Numbered from the stretch's first letter, positions 15,718-24,328 are shown. The stretch: 41,968 nucleotides of DNA from an uncultured Candidatus Actinomarina sp. (GCA_902565645.1 CACFFJ010000003.1:1-41968), one strand, 5' to 3'. The notes: generated by a model not told the origin, from the letters alone. Program-made: numbers and translations.

Positions 15718-16538
15718 AGAGTTATTGCTAAATCATAAAGCTGCGTTGGAGAACCACCTAAATCTACTTTGTACCTATCAAAACCTTTAAGAAAATCAAA
15801 AAAGTCCTTCTTCTCTTTAATCATTTTTTGAATAATTAAATCAATTAGGACTATCCCCGGGTTTACATCGTCGAATTCGCTATTTTTTGTTGAATTATAT
15901 AGATAACAACCTTTCTTGTTTTCATAAACAAAAGCAGATGAAATTAATTCCTTGTCATTCTCTATAAAATATATTTTCCACCCTTTAATGGTTAGTAAAT
16001 TCTGAAAAAATAACTCTACCTCTTGATTCATAAAACTTCCTTTTTTACCATCAGAAAGTTTGTGTTGTTCTACAAATTTATTAAAAATTAATTGATCGTC
16101 ACCAATTTTAAGTTCTACCTCATTGAGTTGTGTCTTAAATTTAGATTTTTTTCTTTTAAGTTCATGTCTCTTCTTTTTGCCAAGATTTTTAAGATATAAA
16201 TCGTAGTTATTTGGAAGATTCAAGCTTATTGAATAATCGCTTTTCTTAATAATTGCATCTTTATATTGTTTATCCTTTAAAAGTTGCTTAACTTGTTCGT
16301 AAGTTAGCGAATCTAACTCTAGAGAGGTTATACTTCTTTTCCCGAGGGCCTTTTGAGTAGTTTTTAGGCTTGGACGATAATCAACATAATCACGATTACC
16401 TATGTTATAAAGAATCCCCCCATCTATGCAGTACCCTTTTTTAAAATCTTCAAAATCATTTTGATTACTAAGGTTTTTTACTAACTCTAAAAATTTAGTT
16501 TGTGTAAATGGAGATTTGTTTATTTGTTTTAATTCCAC
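15714..16538 (-). CDS. GNAT/FemAB-like acyltransferase
   Basis: The 274-residue protein matches the 'GNAT family, cellulose biosynthesis/FemAB-like' group (Acetyltransf_6). It has a basic central helix, GKKKRHELKRKKSKF, then the acceptor-side segments WKIYFIENDKELISSAFVYE and YLYNSTKN, and the family end DFLKGFDRYKVDLGG. Such proteins transfer acyl or aminoacyl groups to cell-surface glycans or peptidoglycan. It is coupled to the GT4 gene by a 4-base overlap and follows the membrane-protein gene by 4 bases, so a cell-envelope role is inferred. Confidence 0.78.
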   Translation of the reverse strand: MELKQINKSPFTQTKFLELVKNLSNQNDFEDFKKGYCIDGGILYNIGNRDYVDYRPSLKTTQKALGKRSITSLELDSLTYEQVKQLLKDKQYKDAIIKKSDYSISLNLPNNYDLYLKNLGKKKRHELKRKKSKFKTQLNEVELKIGDDQLIFNKFVEQHKLSDGKKGSFMNQEVELFFQNLLTIKGWKIYFIENDKELISSAFVYENKKGCYLYNSTKNSEFDDVNPGIVLIDLIIQKMIKEKKDFFDFLKGFDRYKVDLGGSPTQLYDLAITL

Positions 16539-16542
16539 TTAA

Positions 16543-17286
16543 TTAGAATAAACCATTCAGAATATTTAATGAATCAACAAAATAGAGCGAAAATAGAAAA
16601 GCTACTAAATAATCATATAGATATATTTCATTAGTTAATTCCATAATATATTCAGATTCATATCGGATACGTAAGAATAGAAAGTTTACAAAAACAACAC
16701 AAAGTGAAGTACTAATAGCTGTTAAAACTATAAATATGAATTTATAGTCATAAAAACTGCTTATGCCGATCATTACAATCAAAGAAGCAAAAAAATTAAA
16801 GAAATATTGAAAATTACTAAATTGTACGTTTAAAAAGGTTGCTAAAGTTTTTAAGAAAAATAGTGATAAGAATAGATATGTTATATAACTTATATTTACT
16901 TGGTATTTTTCACTAATAATGAATGCAACAATAGAAAAAGATACTGTAGTAGAAAAAACTATGTGTCCAAACTTATAAATGCTGATGCTTGTATAGCTTA
17001 CGAATAAAATAGAGAAGACTAGAAGACAAAGGTAGGTAATTGTTGTAAATGAAAATGAAATCAAATTGCTTGATAGAACTGGAAAGAAGGCAAGGAAGAT
17101 GAAAGCAATGATTAACAAGTATTCATTTGTATCAATGCGAAGTTGACCAGTTAACATTTCTAAGTGCCAAATTAAAATTAGACCAACAAAAGCTGCTGAC
17201 AAGAGAGGCGAATTATTTAATAGAAGGCCGGCAAAAGTTGCCAGCGTTAAAATAATTTGAACATACCTTAATTGTTTTTGAAACAT
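16543..17286 (-). CDS. polytopic membrane protein, unknown function
   Basis: The 247-residue protein is almost entirely hydrophobic with about eight predicted helices and few charged residues apart from the FLRIRYESEY loop (205-214). No catalytic motif is recognised. It is first in the leftward operon with the FemAB-like and GT4 genes, so it may act in envelope glycan assembly or transport. Its start faces the nrdJ control region. Confidence 0.65.
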   Translation of the reverse strand: MFQKQLRYVQIILTLATFAGLLLNNSPLLSAAFVGLILIWHLEMLTGQLRIDTNEYLLIIAFIFLAFFPVLSSNLISFSFTTITYLCLLVFSILFVSYTSISIYKFGHIVFSTTVSFSIVAFIISEKYQVNISYITYLFLSLFFLKTLATFLNVQFSNFQYFFNFFASLIVMIGISSFYDYKFIFIVLTAISTSLCVVFVNFLFLRIRYESEYIMELTNEIYLYDYLVAFLFSLYFVDSLNILNGLF

Positions 17287-17317
17287 TAAACCTCGCGAAA
17301 ATTTTACCTAGATAAGC

Positions 17318-17346
17318 TTGATAATTAAAGCCATTTGTAATATAGT
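17318..17346 (+). promoter_or_regulatory. putative nrdJ promoter
   Basis: TTGATA (17318-17323) and TATAGT (17341-17346) are separated by 17 bases, as in a sigma-70-type promoter. The expected transcription start falls inside the first NrdR box just downstream, a layout that suits repression. Confidence 0.45.
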
Positions 17347-17352
17347 TACTAC

Positions 17353-17399
17353 ACACTACATTTAGTGTCAAGATACATGTTATACACAACATTTAGTTA
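17353..17399 (+). promoter_or_regulatory. pair of NrdR boxes upstream of nrdJ
   Basis: Two 16-bp elements, ACACTACATTTAGTGT (17353-17368) and ACACAACATTTAGTTA (17384-17399), both fit the NrdR-box pattern acaCwAtATaTwGtgt. Their starts are exactly 31 bp apart, about three helical turns, the spacing typical of NrdR operators. The first is a near-perfect palindrome. They predict repression of the ribonucleotide reductase by NrdR when dATP is high. A GGAG ribosome site (17405-17408) follows, six bases before the GTG start. Confidence 0.85.
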
Positions 17400-17414
17400 T
17401 AAAAGGAGTTTGCA

Positions 17415-20400
17415 GTGGCAAAGAGTACGGGGCTTAAAATCACAAGAAAATATACCTCACCTGGAGATCCATATAAGGGAATAGTCTGGGAGAAAAGAAG
17501 TTCTAAAATAACCAATCCTGATGGTTCTGTGGTTTTTGAAATGAACGATGTTGAGATACCTTCCACATGGTCACAAGTTGCAACAGACATTATGGTCTCA
17601 AAATACTTTAGAAAAGCAGGAGTTCCGCAAGTAGATAGTGACGGAAATGAAATTAAAGATGAAAATGGAGAAACCATATTAGGCCCTGAAACTTCATCTC
17701 GTCAAGTATTTGATAGATTGGCAGAAACCTGGAGGCACTGGGGAGAAGAAACAGGTTATTTTGCAACAAAGAAAGATGCAGAAGCTTTTGAAGATGAATT
17801 GAAATATATGCTTGCGACACAAATGGCAGCACCAAATAGTCCTCAGTGGTTTAATACAGGTCTTAATTATAAATATGGTCTTGATGGAAAGCCTCAAGGC
17901 TTTTGGTATGTTAATCCTGAAAATGGAGAACTAACAATGGGTGAAGACTCATATTCAAGACCACAACCTCATGCATGTTTTATTCAATCAATTGATGATG
18001 ATCTTGTAAACGAAGGAGGAATCATGGACCTCTGGGTAAAAGAAGCAAGATTATTTAAGTTTGGATCAGGTACAGGTACTAACTTCTCTCACTTGCGAGG
18101 TGAAGGGGAAACACTTTCAGGTGGTGGTGTGTCCTCAGGTGTTATGTCGTTCCTAAAAATTGGAGATCGAGCAGCTGGTGCTATTAAGTCTGGTGGAACA
18201 ACAAGAAGAGCTGCAAAAATGGTAATTTTGGATTTAGATCACCCAGATATTGAAGAATTTATTGAGTGGAAAGCAATAGAGGAAGATAAAGCAAGAGCAT
18301 TAATTGCAGCTGGATATCCTGCAGACTTTAATGGAGAAGCATATGCAACAGTTTCAGGACAAAACTCTAATAACTCTGTTCGGGTCCCCCATAAGTTTAT
18401 AGATGCCTTAGAAAGTGATGGAGATTGGGAATTAACAGCAAGAACTGATGGTTCAGTAATGAAAACAATAAAAGCAAGGGAATTGTGGAATAAAGTTGCT
18501 GATGCTGCCTGGAAATGTGCTGACCCAGGAGTTCAGTATGATACAACAATAAATGAGTGGCATACCTCCCCTCAGGGTGGAAGAATTAGGGCTTCAAATC
18601 CTTGTTCGGAGTATCTGTTCTTGGACAATACCGCTTGTAATTTGGCAAGTCTTAACCTTGTAAAATTTTATGATGACGATAAACAGAAATTTGATATAGA
18701 TTCATACAAGCACGCTTTAAGAATATGGACTATTGTGCTAGAAATTTCAGTAGAAATGGCACAATTTCCATCAAAAGAAATTGCACAAGGATCTTATGAT
18801 TATAGAACTCTTGGCCTAGGTTATGCAAACCTTGGTTCCTTGCTTATGAGAATTGGAATTGCTTATGATTCAAAACTTGGAAGAGCTATAGCTGGTGCGT
18901 TAACCGCTATGTTAACTGGGGAATCCTATAAAACATCAGCAGAAATGGCAGCGATTGTTGGGCCTTTCCCAAAATATGATGAAAATAAAGAAAATATGTT
19001 AAGAGTTATGAGAAATCATAGAAGAGCTGCATATGATGGCGATGATTATGAAGGCCTTAGTCACGATTTAATTGCCATAGATCAAGAAATATGTCCTGAA
19101 GATTTACTAAAAGCAGCACAACTTTCTTGGGATGAAGCTTTAGACATTGGCACTAAGCATGGCTATAGAAATGCACAAGCTACAGTGTTAGCTCCTACTG
19201 GAACAATAGGGTTATTAATGGATTGTGACACAACTGGGGTTGAACCGGATTTTGCATTAATGAAGTTTAAAAAACTAGCTGGTGGTGGTTACATGAAGAT
19301 TGCAAACCAATCAATTGGTCCTGCTCTAAACGCTCTTGGCTATAAAGACGATGAGGTAAATGAAATCATCAAATATGTTATAGGTTCAATGTCTCTAGAA
19401 GATTCTCCGTATATCAATAAAGAGTCTTTAATCGAAAAAGGATTAGATGAAAAAGATATTAAAAACATTGAAGCAGCACTCCCAGGTGCATTTGAGATGC
19501 AGCATGCGTTTAATGTATTTGTTTTAGGAGAGGAAACTTTAAAACGACTTGGAATAGTGGAAGAGGAGTACACTTCTTTTGATTTTAATCTATTAGAAAA
19601 ACTTGGGTTCTCAAGGAGTGAAATTGCACAAGCAAATGAAACCATATGCGGAACTCAAAAGATAGAAGGTGCACCCTATCTAAAAGATGAACATCTTGAT
19701 GTTTTTGATTGTGCAAATAAATGTGGTAAAGATGGTGAAAGGTTTATCCACTATATGGGTCATGTAAAAATGATGGCTGCTGCTCAACCATTTATTTCAG
19801 GGGCAATATCTAAAACTGTTAACATGCCAAACGAAGCTAGTGTTGAGGACATTGAAAACTGTTACATTGAGTCTGCCAAAATAGGTGTTAAAGCAATCGC
19901 AATTTATAGAGATGGATCTAAAGCTTCCCAGCCTTTGTCAGCGTCTTCAGATGATGGTGAGTCTGATGAAGCTGATGCTGAAGTAAATCAGATACTAGAA
20001 GAAGAAGCAATGATGATTCAAGGAAACTTTGCTCCTGGTACAAGCCCGACTAGAGCTTACGCCGGTGTGAATAGACCTAGATTCTTACTTCCAGAAAGAA
20101 GAGTAGGGTGGACTCAAGAAGCCAAGATTGGAGGACATAAAGTTTTCTTAAGAACAGGTGAATACCCTGATGGCACATTGGGTGAAGTCTTTATTGATAT
20201 TGCTAAAGAAGGAGCAACCTTAAAAGGTGTTCTTGGTTGTTTTGCTATAGCTGTTTCAAAAGGTCTCCAGTATGGAGTTCCTCTTGAGGAATTTGTTGAT
20301 ACCTTTACCTTCCAAACATTTGAACCAAGGGGTATGGTTGAAGGTCATGACAATATTAAGATGAGTAACTCCATTATTGATTATGTGTTTAGAGCTTTAG

Positions 20401-20747
20401 GGCTTGAATATCTCGACAGAACCGATATTGTTCAAGTACCGCCTGCTGAAACTAAGGGTAAAGATACAGAATCTTGTTGTGGAGATGGTGAATCTTGTTG
20501 TAAAGAAAACTCTACACAGAAAGTAGAACCTGCTTCTGCTCCTACACAGAAAGTAGAACCTGCTCCTACACAGAAAGTAGAACCTGCTTCTGTACAAAAA
20601 GCTGAAACAAACGTTGATACTGTTCAAGAAGTTCTTGGCGACATGATGGGAGATGCTCCAGCTTGTGATGAGTGTGGCCACATTACTGTTAGAAATGGTT
20701 CTTGTTACAAGTGCTTAAACTGTGGCAATTCATTGGGTTGTAGTTAA
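17415..20747 (+). CDS. nrdJ: adenosylcobalamin-dependent ribonucleotide reductase (class II)
   Basis: This 1110-residue enzyme makes deoxyribonucleotides using B12. Active-site residues are Asn395, Cys397 and Glu399 in NPCSE, and the redox pair is Cys188 (PQPHACFIQS) with Cys408 (NTACNLASLNL). The phosphate-binding loop is VLAPTGTIGLLMD. The late region PFISGAISKTVNMP leads to a TSCPD-type domain (about 900-1000). A linker (about 1018-1075) then holds ESCC twice and three TQKVEPA repeats. The protein ends in a Cys-rich zinc-ribbon-like tail, CDECGH...CYKCLNCGNSLGC. The GTG start at 17415 is fixed by a strong GGAG Shine-Dalgarno. It is likely controlled by NrdR and is the only reductase gene seen here. 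Confidence 0.96.
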   Translation: MAKSTGLKITRKYTSPGDPYKGIVWEKRSSKITNPDGSVVFEMNDVEIPSTWSQVATDIMVSKYFRKAGVPQVDSDGNEIKDENGETILGPETSSRQVFDRLAETWRHWGEETGYFATKKDAEAFEDELKYMLATQMAAPNSPQWFNTGLNYKYGLDGKPQGFWYVNPENGELTMGEDSYSRPQPHACFIQSIDDDLVNEGGIMDLWVKEARLFKFGSGTGTNFSHLRGEGETLSGGGVSSGVMSFLKIGDRAAGAIKSGGTTRRAAKMVILDLDHPDIEEFIEWKAIEEDKARALIAAGYPADFNGEAYATVSGQNSNNSVRVPHKFIDALESDGDWELTARTDGSVMKTIKARELWNKVADAAWKCADPGVQYDTTINEWHTSPQGGRIRASNPCSEYLFLDNTACNLASLNLVKFYDDDKQKFDIDSYKHALRIWTIVLEISVEMAQFPSKEIAQGSYDYRTLGLGYANLGSLLMRIGIAYDSKLGRAIAGALTAMLTGESYKTSAEMAAIVGPFPKYDENKENMLRVMRNHRRAAYDGDDYEGLSHDLIAIDQEICPEDLLKAAQLSWDEALDIGTKHGYRNAQATVLAPTGTIGLLMDCDTTGVEPDFALMKFKKLAGGGYMKIANQSIGPALNALGYKDDEVNEIIKYVIGSMSLEDSPYINKESLIEKGLDEKDIKNIEAALPGAFEMQHAFNVFVLGEETLKRLGIVEEEYTSFDFNLLEKLGFSRSEIAQANETICGTQKIEGAPYLKDEHLDVFDCANKCGKDGERFIHYMGHVKMMAAAQPFISGAISKTVNMPNEASVEDIENCYIESAKIGVKAIAIYRDGSKASQPLSASSDDGESDEADAEVNQILEEEAMMIQGNFAPGTSPTRAYAGVNRPRFLLPERRVGWTQEAKIGGHKVFLRTGEYPDGTLGEVFIDIAKEGATLKGVLGCFAIAVSKGLQYGVPLEEFVDTFTFQTFEPRGMVEGHDNIKMSNSIIDYVFRALGLEYLDRTDIVQVPPAETKGKDTESCCGDGESCCKENSTQKVEPASAPTQKVEPAPTQKVEPASVQKAETNVDTVQEVLGDMMGDAPACDECGHITVRNGSCYKCLNCGNSLGCS
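20514..20588 (+). repeat. three-copy repeat in nrdJ linker
   Basis: The 21-base unit acacagaaagtagaacctgct occurs at 20514-20534, 20544-20564 and 20568-20588, separated by short in-frame spacers. It encodes TQKVEPA in the flexible linker between the reductase body and the C-terminal zinc-ribbon tail. A degenerate copy (VQKAE) follows. Confidence 0.9.
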
Positions 20748-20777
20748 AAAAACCTAACCATTATTAAAAAATTTAAA

Positions 20778-20783
20778 TATAAT
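20778..20783 (+). promoter_or_regulatory. putative -10 box of tRNA-Val
   Basis: A perfect TATAAT lies 11 bases before the mature tRNA 5' end. The matching -35 region is weak (TAACCA about 17 bases upstream). Read-through from nrdJ is also possible. Confidence 0.4.
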
Positions 20784-20794
20784 TACATTACTTA

Positions 20795-20868
20795 GGGCGC
20801 TTAGCTCAGTCCGGCAGAGCGCTTCCCTTACAAGGAAGAAGTCACAGGTTCAAATCCTGTAGCGCCCA
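20795..20868 (+). tRNA. tRNA-Val (anticodon TAC)
   Basis: A complete cloverleaf of 74 bases is visible. The acceptor stem pairs GGGCGCT (20795-20801) with AGCGCCC (20861-20867). The anticodon arm is CTTCC-CTTACAA-GGAAG with anticodon TAC, and the T arm contains the invariant GGTTCAAATCC. The discriminator is A20868 and a full 3' CCA is not encoded. It reads valine GUA and, with wobble, other GUN codons. Confidence 0.96.
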
Positions 20869-20908
20869 CAAGGGTTTTTTAAAACATCTCTCATATCTAA
20901 ATTATTTG

Positions 20909-20930
20909 ACGCGTTTTTGACGCGTTTTTT
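20909..20930 (+). terminator. Rho-independent terminator after tRNA-Val
   Basis: The palindromic hexamer ACGCGT occurs at 20909-20914 and 20920-20925, separated by TTTTG. Because the hexamer is its own reverse complement, the two copies can pair as a six-base GC-rich stem with a five-base loop, followed by a run of five T. This looks like the terminator for nrdJ and/or tRNA-Val. Confidence 0.7.
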
Positions 20931-20957
20931 GTAGAAAAACATCATTTATCAATTATT

Positions 20958-21137
20958 ATGAAATACATTATGAAATACAAAAAAGACTTAGCTGGTTTAT
21001 TTGTTCTTTTAGGTTTTACTTGGCAAGTATTTCACTCTATTAGCTCTAGCTACACTCCAACTCAAGGAATTCTTGTTGTTATATTTGCGTATATTGGAGT
21101 TCGTTTAACTTACTTCGTTTATTTTAAAAATAACTAA
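20958..21137 (+). CDS. 59-residue small membrane protein
   Basis: The frame from ATG at 20958 (alternative ATG at 20970) to TAA at 21135-21137 encodes 59 residues: a basic start (MKYIMKYKKD) and two hydrophobic helices (about 11-26 and 37-54). Its stop codon overlaps the ATG of the serine-hydrolase gene as TAATG, so the two are translationally coupled. No family is recognised. Confidence 0.72.
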   Translation: MKYIMKYKKDLAGLFVLLGFTWQVFHSISSSYTPTQGILVVIFAYIGVRLTYFVYFKNN

Positions 21138-22339
21138 TGAGAAAAGTTGAAACCAAGATTGACTCGACTGTTCCAATTAAAGGAAGTTGTCATGAGGACT
21201 TTCAAGAGGTAGCAGAGACTTTTGCAAAAAACTTTGATAAATATCAAGAAATAGGGTCGTCAGTCTGTGTTGTGGTAGATGGAGAAATCACAGTAGATCT
21301 ATGGGCGGGGCACAAAAATAATGAAAGAACAAATGAATGGGATGAAAATACTCTTTCGGTTGCTTTTTCTAGCACCAAAGCAGCCCTTGCACTTTGTGCA
21401 CATATATTAATTGACCGAGGTCAACTCAACACAAAAGAAAAGGTAACTAAATATTGGCCTGAATATGGAAAAAAAGGAAAAGAAGACACAACAGTAGAAA
21501 TGATATTAAATCATTCAGCTGGTCTTCCTGCTCTGAAAACTCAAGTCAAAGAAGGAGGTTTCTTTGATTGGGACTATATGGTTGAACTACTAGAGAACGA
21601 GGAGCCTTTTTGGATACCAGGTGAAGAAACCGGTTACCATATGATGACCACCGGTTGGTTAACAGGAGAGCTTGTTAGAAGAGTTTCTGGAAAATCTCTA
21701 GGTAAATTTTTCAATGATGAGATAAGTAAACCATATAATTTAGATTATTGGATTGGACTACCTGAGAGTGAAGATGAAAGAGTAGCTAAAGTGACACCAT
21801 TTGTACCTAGTCCTTCCGACAAGCCGAGTGATTTTGCAACAGCTTTTAGAACAAATCCGAACTCAATGCAGAGACTGTCTTTAAAGAATACCGGTGGGTA
21901 TGATTACAATTCAAAAGAAACTTACAGGGCTGAAATAGGTGGTGTTGGAGGAATTACTAATGCTCGTTCATTAGCTGGAATGTTAAATCCCCTTGCTCAA
22001 AATAATGAAAAACTTCTCTCAAAGAGCTCTGTTAAAAGATTAAGTGAATCAAATATAAAATCAGATATAGATAATATGCTTCTTTTTCCTACTAATTTTT
22101 CTGAAGGATTTATGTTACATATGGACAATCGAAATACTTTTGAAGGAGAAGGGGGATCATTTATGATTGGCCCGAATGCCTTTGGCCATGTTGGCTTTGG
22201 AGGAAGTAGTGCTACTTTTGCTGATCCAGATTATAAAATGTCTTTTGGTTATTTAGTGAATAAATTAGGTGGAGAATACTTAATTAACGAAAGAGGTCAA
22301 AGCCTTATAAATGCTTCTTACAACTCTATAAGTAAGTAG
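21137..22339 (+). CDS. beta-lactamase-family serine hydrolase (EstB-like esterase)
   Basis: The 400-residue protein has the class C beta-lactamase/DD-peptidase fold of the EstB/LACTB type. The SxxK motif is Ser78-Ser-Thr-Lys81 in VAFSSTKAA, the Tyr motif is Tyr167-His-Met in ETGYHMM, and the late HVGFGGSSATFADP segment supplies the third active-site strand. There is no signal peptide. Members usually hydrolyse esters or amides rather than penicillins. It is coupled to the 59-residue membrane protein and followed by a hairpin terminator. Confidence 0.9.
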   Translation: MRKVETKIDSTVPIKGSCHEDFQEVAETFAKNFDKYQEIGSSVCVVVDGEITVDLWAGHKNNERTNEWDENTLSVAFSSTKAALALCAHILIDRGQLNTKEKVTKYWPEYGKKGKEDTTVEMILNHSAGLPALKTQVKEGGFFDWDYMVELLENEEPFWIPGEETGYHMMTTGWLTGELVRRVSGKSLGKFFNDEISKPYNLDYWIGLPESEDERVAKVTPFVPSPSDKPSDFATAFRTNPNSMQRLSLKNTGGYDYNSKETYRAEIGGVGGITNARSLAGMLNPLAQNNEKLLSKSSVKRLSESNIKSDIDNMLLFPTNFSEGFMLHMDNRNTFEGEGGSFMIGPNAFGHVGFGGSSATFADPDYKMSFGYLVNKLGGEYLINERGQSLINASYNSISK

Positions 22340-22363
22340 TAAGACCTAGTTTCCTAGGCCTTA
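22340..22363. terminator. bidirectional hairpin between convergent genes
   Basis: TAAGACCTAG (22340-22349) pairs with CTAGGCCTTA (22354-22363) except for one A-C mismatch, leaving a four-base TTTC loop. It sits between two convergent genes. The sequence downstream on the plus strand is rich in T and A, though there is no clean U-run. Confidence 0.55.
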
Positions 22364-22377
22364 CCTTAATTTAAATT

Positions 22378-22911
22378 TTATTCTTCGTACTTATTCCAAG
22401 CTAGATAGCTACCTATACCAAATCCATAAGTAAGGAGTAAATAACCACCCCATAAGAAATCTAACGTTTCTGTTGAAAATAAGTAACTCTCAAAAAGAAC
22501 CACTGAGAGAGAAAGCGCACCAATGCCGGTAATATATCTCCAAATGTTAGGTATAACATCATCTGCTACAGTTAAGTAACTCATAGTTATAATGCAAAAG
22601 AATAGATAAAAAATCGCAATATCACTACCAGGCATAGCATCAGCAGTCTCCAACAAGTTTGCAATCAACATAGTAGTTGCAACCATTGTTGTACCAGTTT
22701 CCCAATTTCGAGGAACACCTTTATTTTCAATTAAAGGGTAACTCAGTAATATTAGATTCGACATAGACACAGCCAGTAAGAATCCCACTAAGAAAACTAA
22801 ACTTTGTATATCTAGTTCTAGCAAATCAAATGTTAATGCCACAAGATATATTACAGCCGAAAGCTTCCCCTGCGTTTTTATATCTAACAAAAACATATTA
22901 AATTTTTTCAT
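22378..22911 (-). CDS. polytopic membrane protein, unknown function
   Basis: The 177-residue protein has about five to six hydrophobic helices (roughly 14-32, 36-57, 74-90, 98-113, 124-142, 153-170). Short polar loops include SYPLIENKGVPRNWETG. No motif is recognised. It is transcribed alone, diverging from the cytochrome b561-type gene across a 97-bp AT-rich spacer. Confidence 0.65.
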   Translation of the reverse strand: MKKFNMFLLDIKTQGKLSAVIYLVALTFDLLELDIQSLVFLVGFLLAVSMSNLILLSYPLIENKGVPRNWETGTTMVATTMLIANLLETADAMPGSDIAIFYLFFCIITMSYLTVADDVIPNIWRYITGIGALSLSVVLFESYLFSTETLDFLWGGYLLLTYGFGIGSYLAWNKYEE

Positions 22912-23008
22912 ATAGCCTCTTTCTTTTTCTCACTCCAAACCTAACACATAATATATAAATAATCTTTCTTGTTTAAAATGAAAAAAATCTAAAATAAAAA
23001 ATAAGTTT

Positions 23009-23575
23009 ATGGTTAATACTCACACATTTTTAGCTAAATTAATTCATTGGACATTTATTCCTCTATACGCATATGGGATATTTAAACAAGTAGGTGATCT
23101 CAACGAGCTTCAAGATGCCTCATTACTTAATTTTGAAATTCTATTTGCTTCAGTATTTTTAATAATTGTTTTGTTGAGATATTTTTATATGAAAGACACA
23201 CCAGCTTTACTTGGAGCTAATGATGATGTACATAAGGTTCATCTTTTTATAGCAAAAACGGTTCATAGGCTAGTATATTTGAGCTTGATAATGTTACCGA
23301 CTACTGGCTTACTAATCGCTGGTCTTTTCTCTTTAGGGGTAGGTGGAATAGATCTTGCTATCGCTATACATGAATTTTCAGCATTTCTTAGCTACGTAGT
23401 AATTGCTCTACATGTAGGAGCAACATTTTATTCAAGATTTAAAGGTGAAGGTCTGTGGAATGCAATGGTGCCAATTTGGCAGGAAACTGAAAAGAAAGAG
23501 TCTAGCCTTATTTGGAAGCTTAATGCTATAGAAAAGAAGGTATATGACAACATAGAGGATAAGTTTAATTATTAA
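23009..23575 (+). CDS. cytochrome b561-type membrane protein
   Basis: The 188-residue protein has four to five helices with histidines in the positions expected for a bacterial b561/Ni-hydrogenase-type cytochrome b: His13 (LIHWTF), His75/His78, His86 (VHRLVY), His121 (IHEFSAFLSY) and His135 (ALHVGATFYSRF). It should bind two b hemes and move electrons across the membrane, for example from quinol. It stands alone, so the partner is unknown. The C-terminal 40 residues are soluble and charged. Confidence 0.85.
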   Translation: MVNTHTFLAKLIHWTFIPLYAYGIFKQVGDLNELQDASLLNFEILFASVFLIIVLLRYFYMKDTPALLGANDDVHKVHLFIAKTVHRLVYLSLIMLPTTGLLIAGLFSLGVGGIDLAIAIHEFSAFLSYVVIALHVGATFYSRFKGEGLWNAMVPIWQETEKKESSLIWKLNAIEKKVYDNIEDKFNY

Positions 23576-23631
23576 TTTAATTATCTCTGATTCTTTATTT
23601 TTAACTCACAGATAGAAAAATATATGCCATA

Positions 23632-24327
23632 ATGATTTTTATGAAAAAATTTCTTAGATTTGTTGAAAATCAAATTGTAAAATATCAAAACTATAAAATT
23701 TTAAATTATCTCGATGATAAACAGATAAAAAATATCATAGATGTGGGAGGACACCATGGTGAATTCTATAATGCGTTTATTCAAAATAAGATTGAATTTA
23801 CGTCATATCTAATTTTTGAACCTTTTCCTGAATCATTTGCAATTATTGATCAAATAAATGATCCGAGAGTAAATAAATTTAATTTAGGCGTTGGAGACGA
23901 AAAATCAACAATGACATTTAATGTTTCTGAGTGGGAAACCTCAAATACATTTTCAAATATCAACCAAAATACATTTAAAAATAAATTTAAAAAAATAATT
24001 TACAAGTCTGAGCCTTACTCGTCAAAATTACAAGTTCAGATAGACTCCCTCGACAATATTTGTCTAGAAATGAACAAGTCATTTGATGTACTTAAAATTG
24101 ATGTTGAAGGTTTTGAATTGAATGTCTTAAAAGGTGCAAAAAACTTGTTTAAATCAAATTTAGTTAACTATATAGTTATTGAATTTCAAAAAGAAGGCAG
24201 TTATGTAGACTATTCTCCTTTAGAAATTGAAAAATATTTAGGGAATATGGGCTTTGAATTAATGAAAACTTATAAAATATTAGGTCTTGGAATTGAGGAC
24301 AGAATCTACAGAAGAACAGCCTCATAA
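23632..24327 (+). CDS. FkbM-family methyltransferase
   Basis: The 231-residue enzyme has the SAM-binding motif IIDVGGHHGEF (35-45), the acidic strand FEPFPES and the FkbM signature LKIDVEGFELNVLKGA. The family O-methylates sugars and polyketides, so here a glycan hydroxyl is the likely target. A second in-frame ATG at 23641 is an equally good start. It is the first gene of the polysaccharide island and ends one base from the convergent exostosin-like gene. Confidence 0.88.
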   Translation: MIFMKKFLRFVENQIVKYQNYKILNYLDDKQIKNIIDVGGHHGEFYNAFIQNKIEFTSYLIFEPFPESFAIIDQINDPRVNKFNLGVGDEKSTMTFNVSEWETSNTFSNINQNTFKNKFKKIIYKSEPYSSKLQVQIDSLDNICLEMNKSFDVLKIDVEGFELNVLKGAKNLFKSNLVNYIVIEFQKEGSYVDYSPLEIEKYLGNMGFELMKTYKILGLGIEDRIYRRTAS

Positions 24328-24328
24328 A

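Noticed and set aside
17287-17414. Cobalamin riboswitch upstream of the B12-dependent reductase
   Set aside because: The spacer is only 128 bases and is filled by the promoter, NrdR boxes and ribosome site; no B12-box-like element or folded aptamer is apparent.
20397-20681. Minus-strand frame with repeated Arg/Phe/Tyr-rich units
   Set aside because: It is the shadow of the TQKVEPA repeats in nrdJ; composition is artificial and there is no start signal.
20795-20930. tRNA-Val as an attachment site for an integrated element, with the ACGCGT repeats as att sites
   Set aside because: No integrase, no duplicated tRNA 3' end elsewhere in the window, and the repeats are better explained as a terminator.
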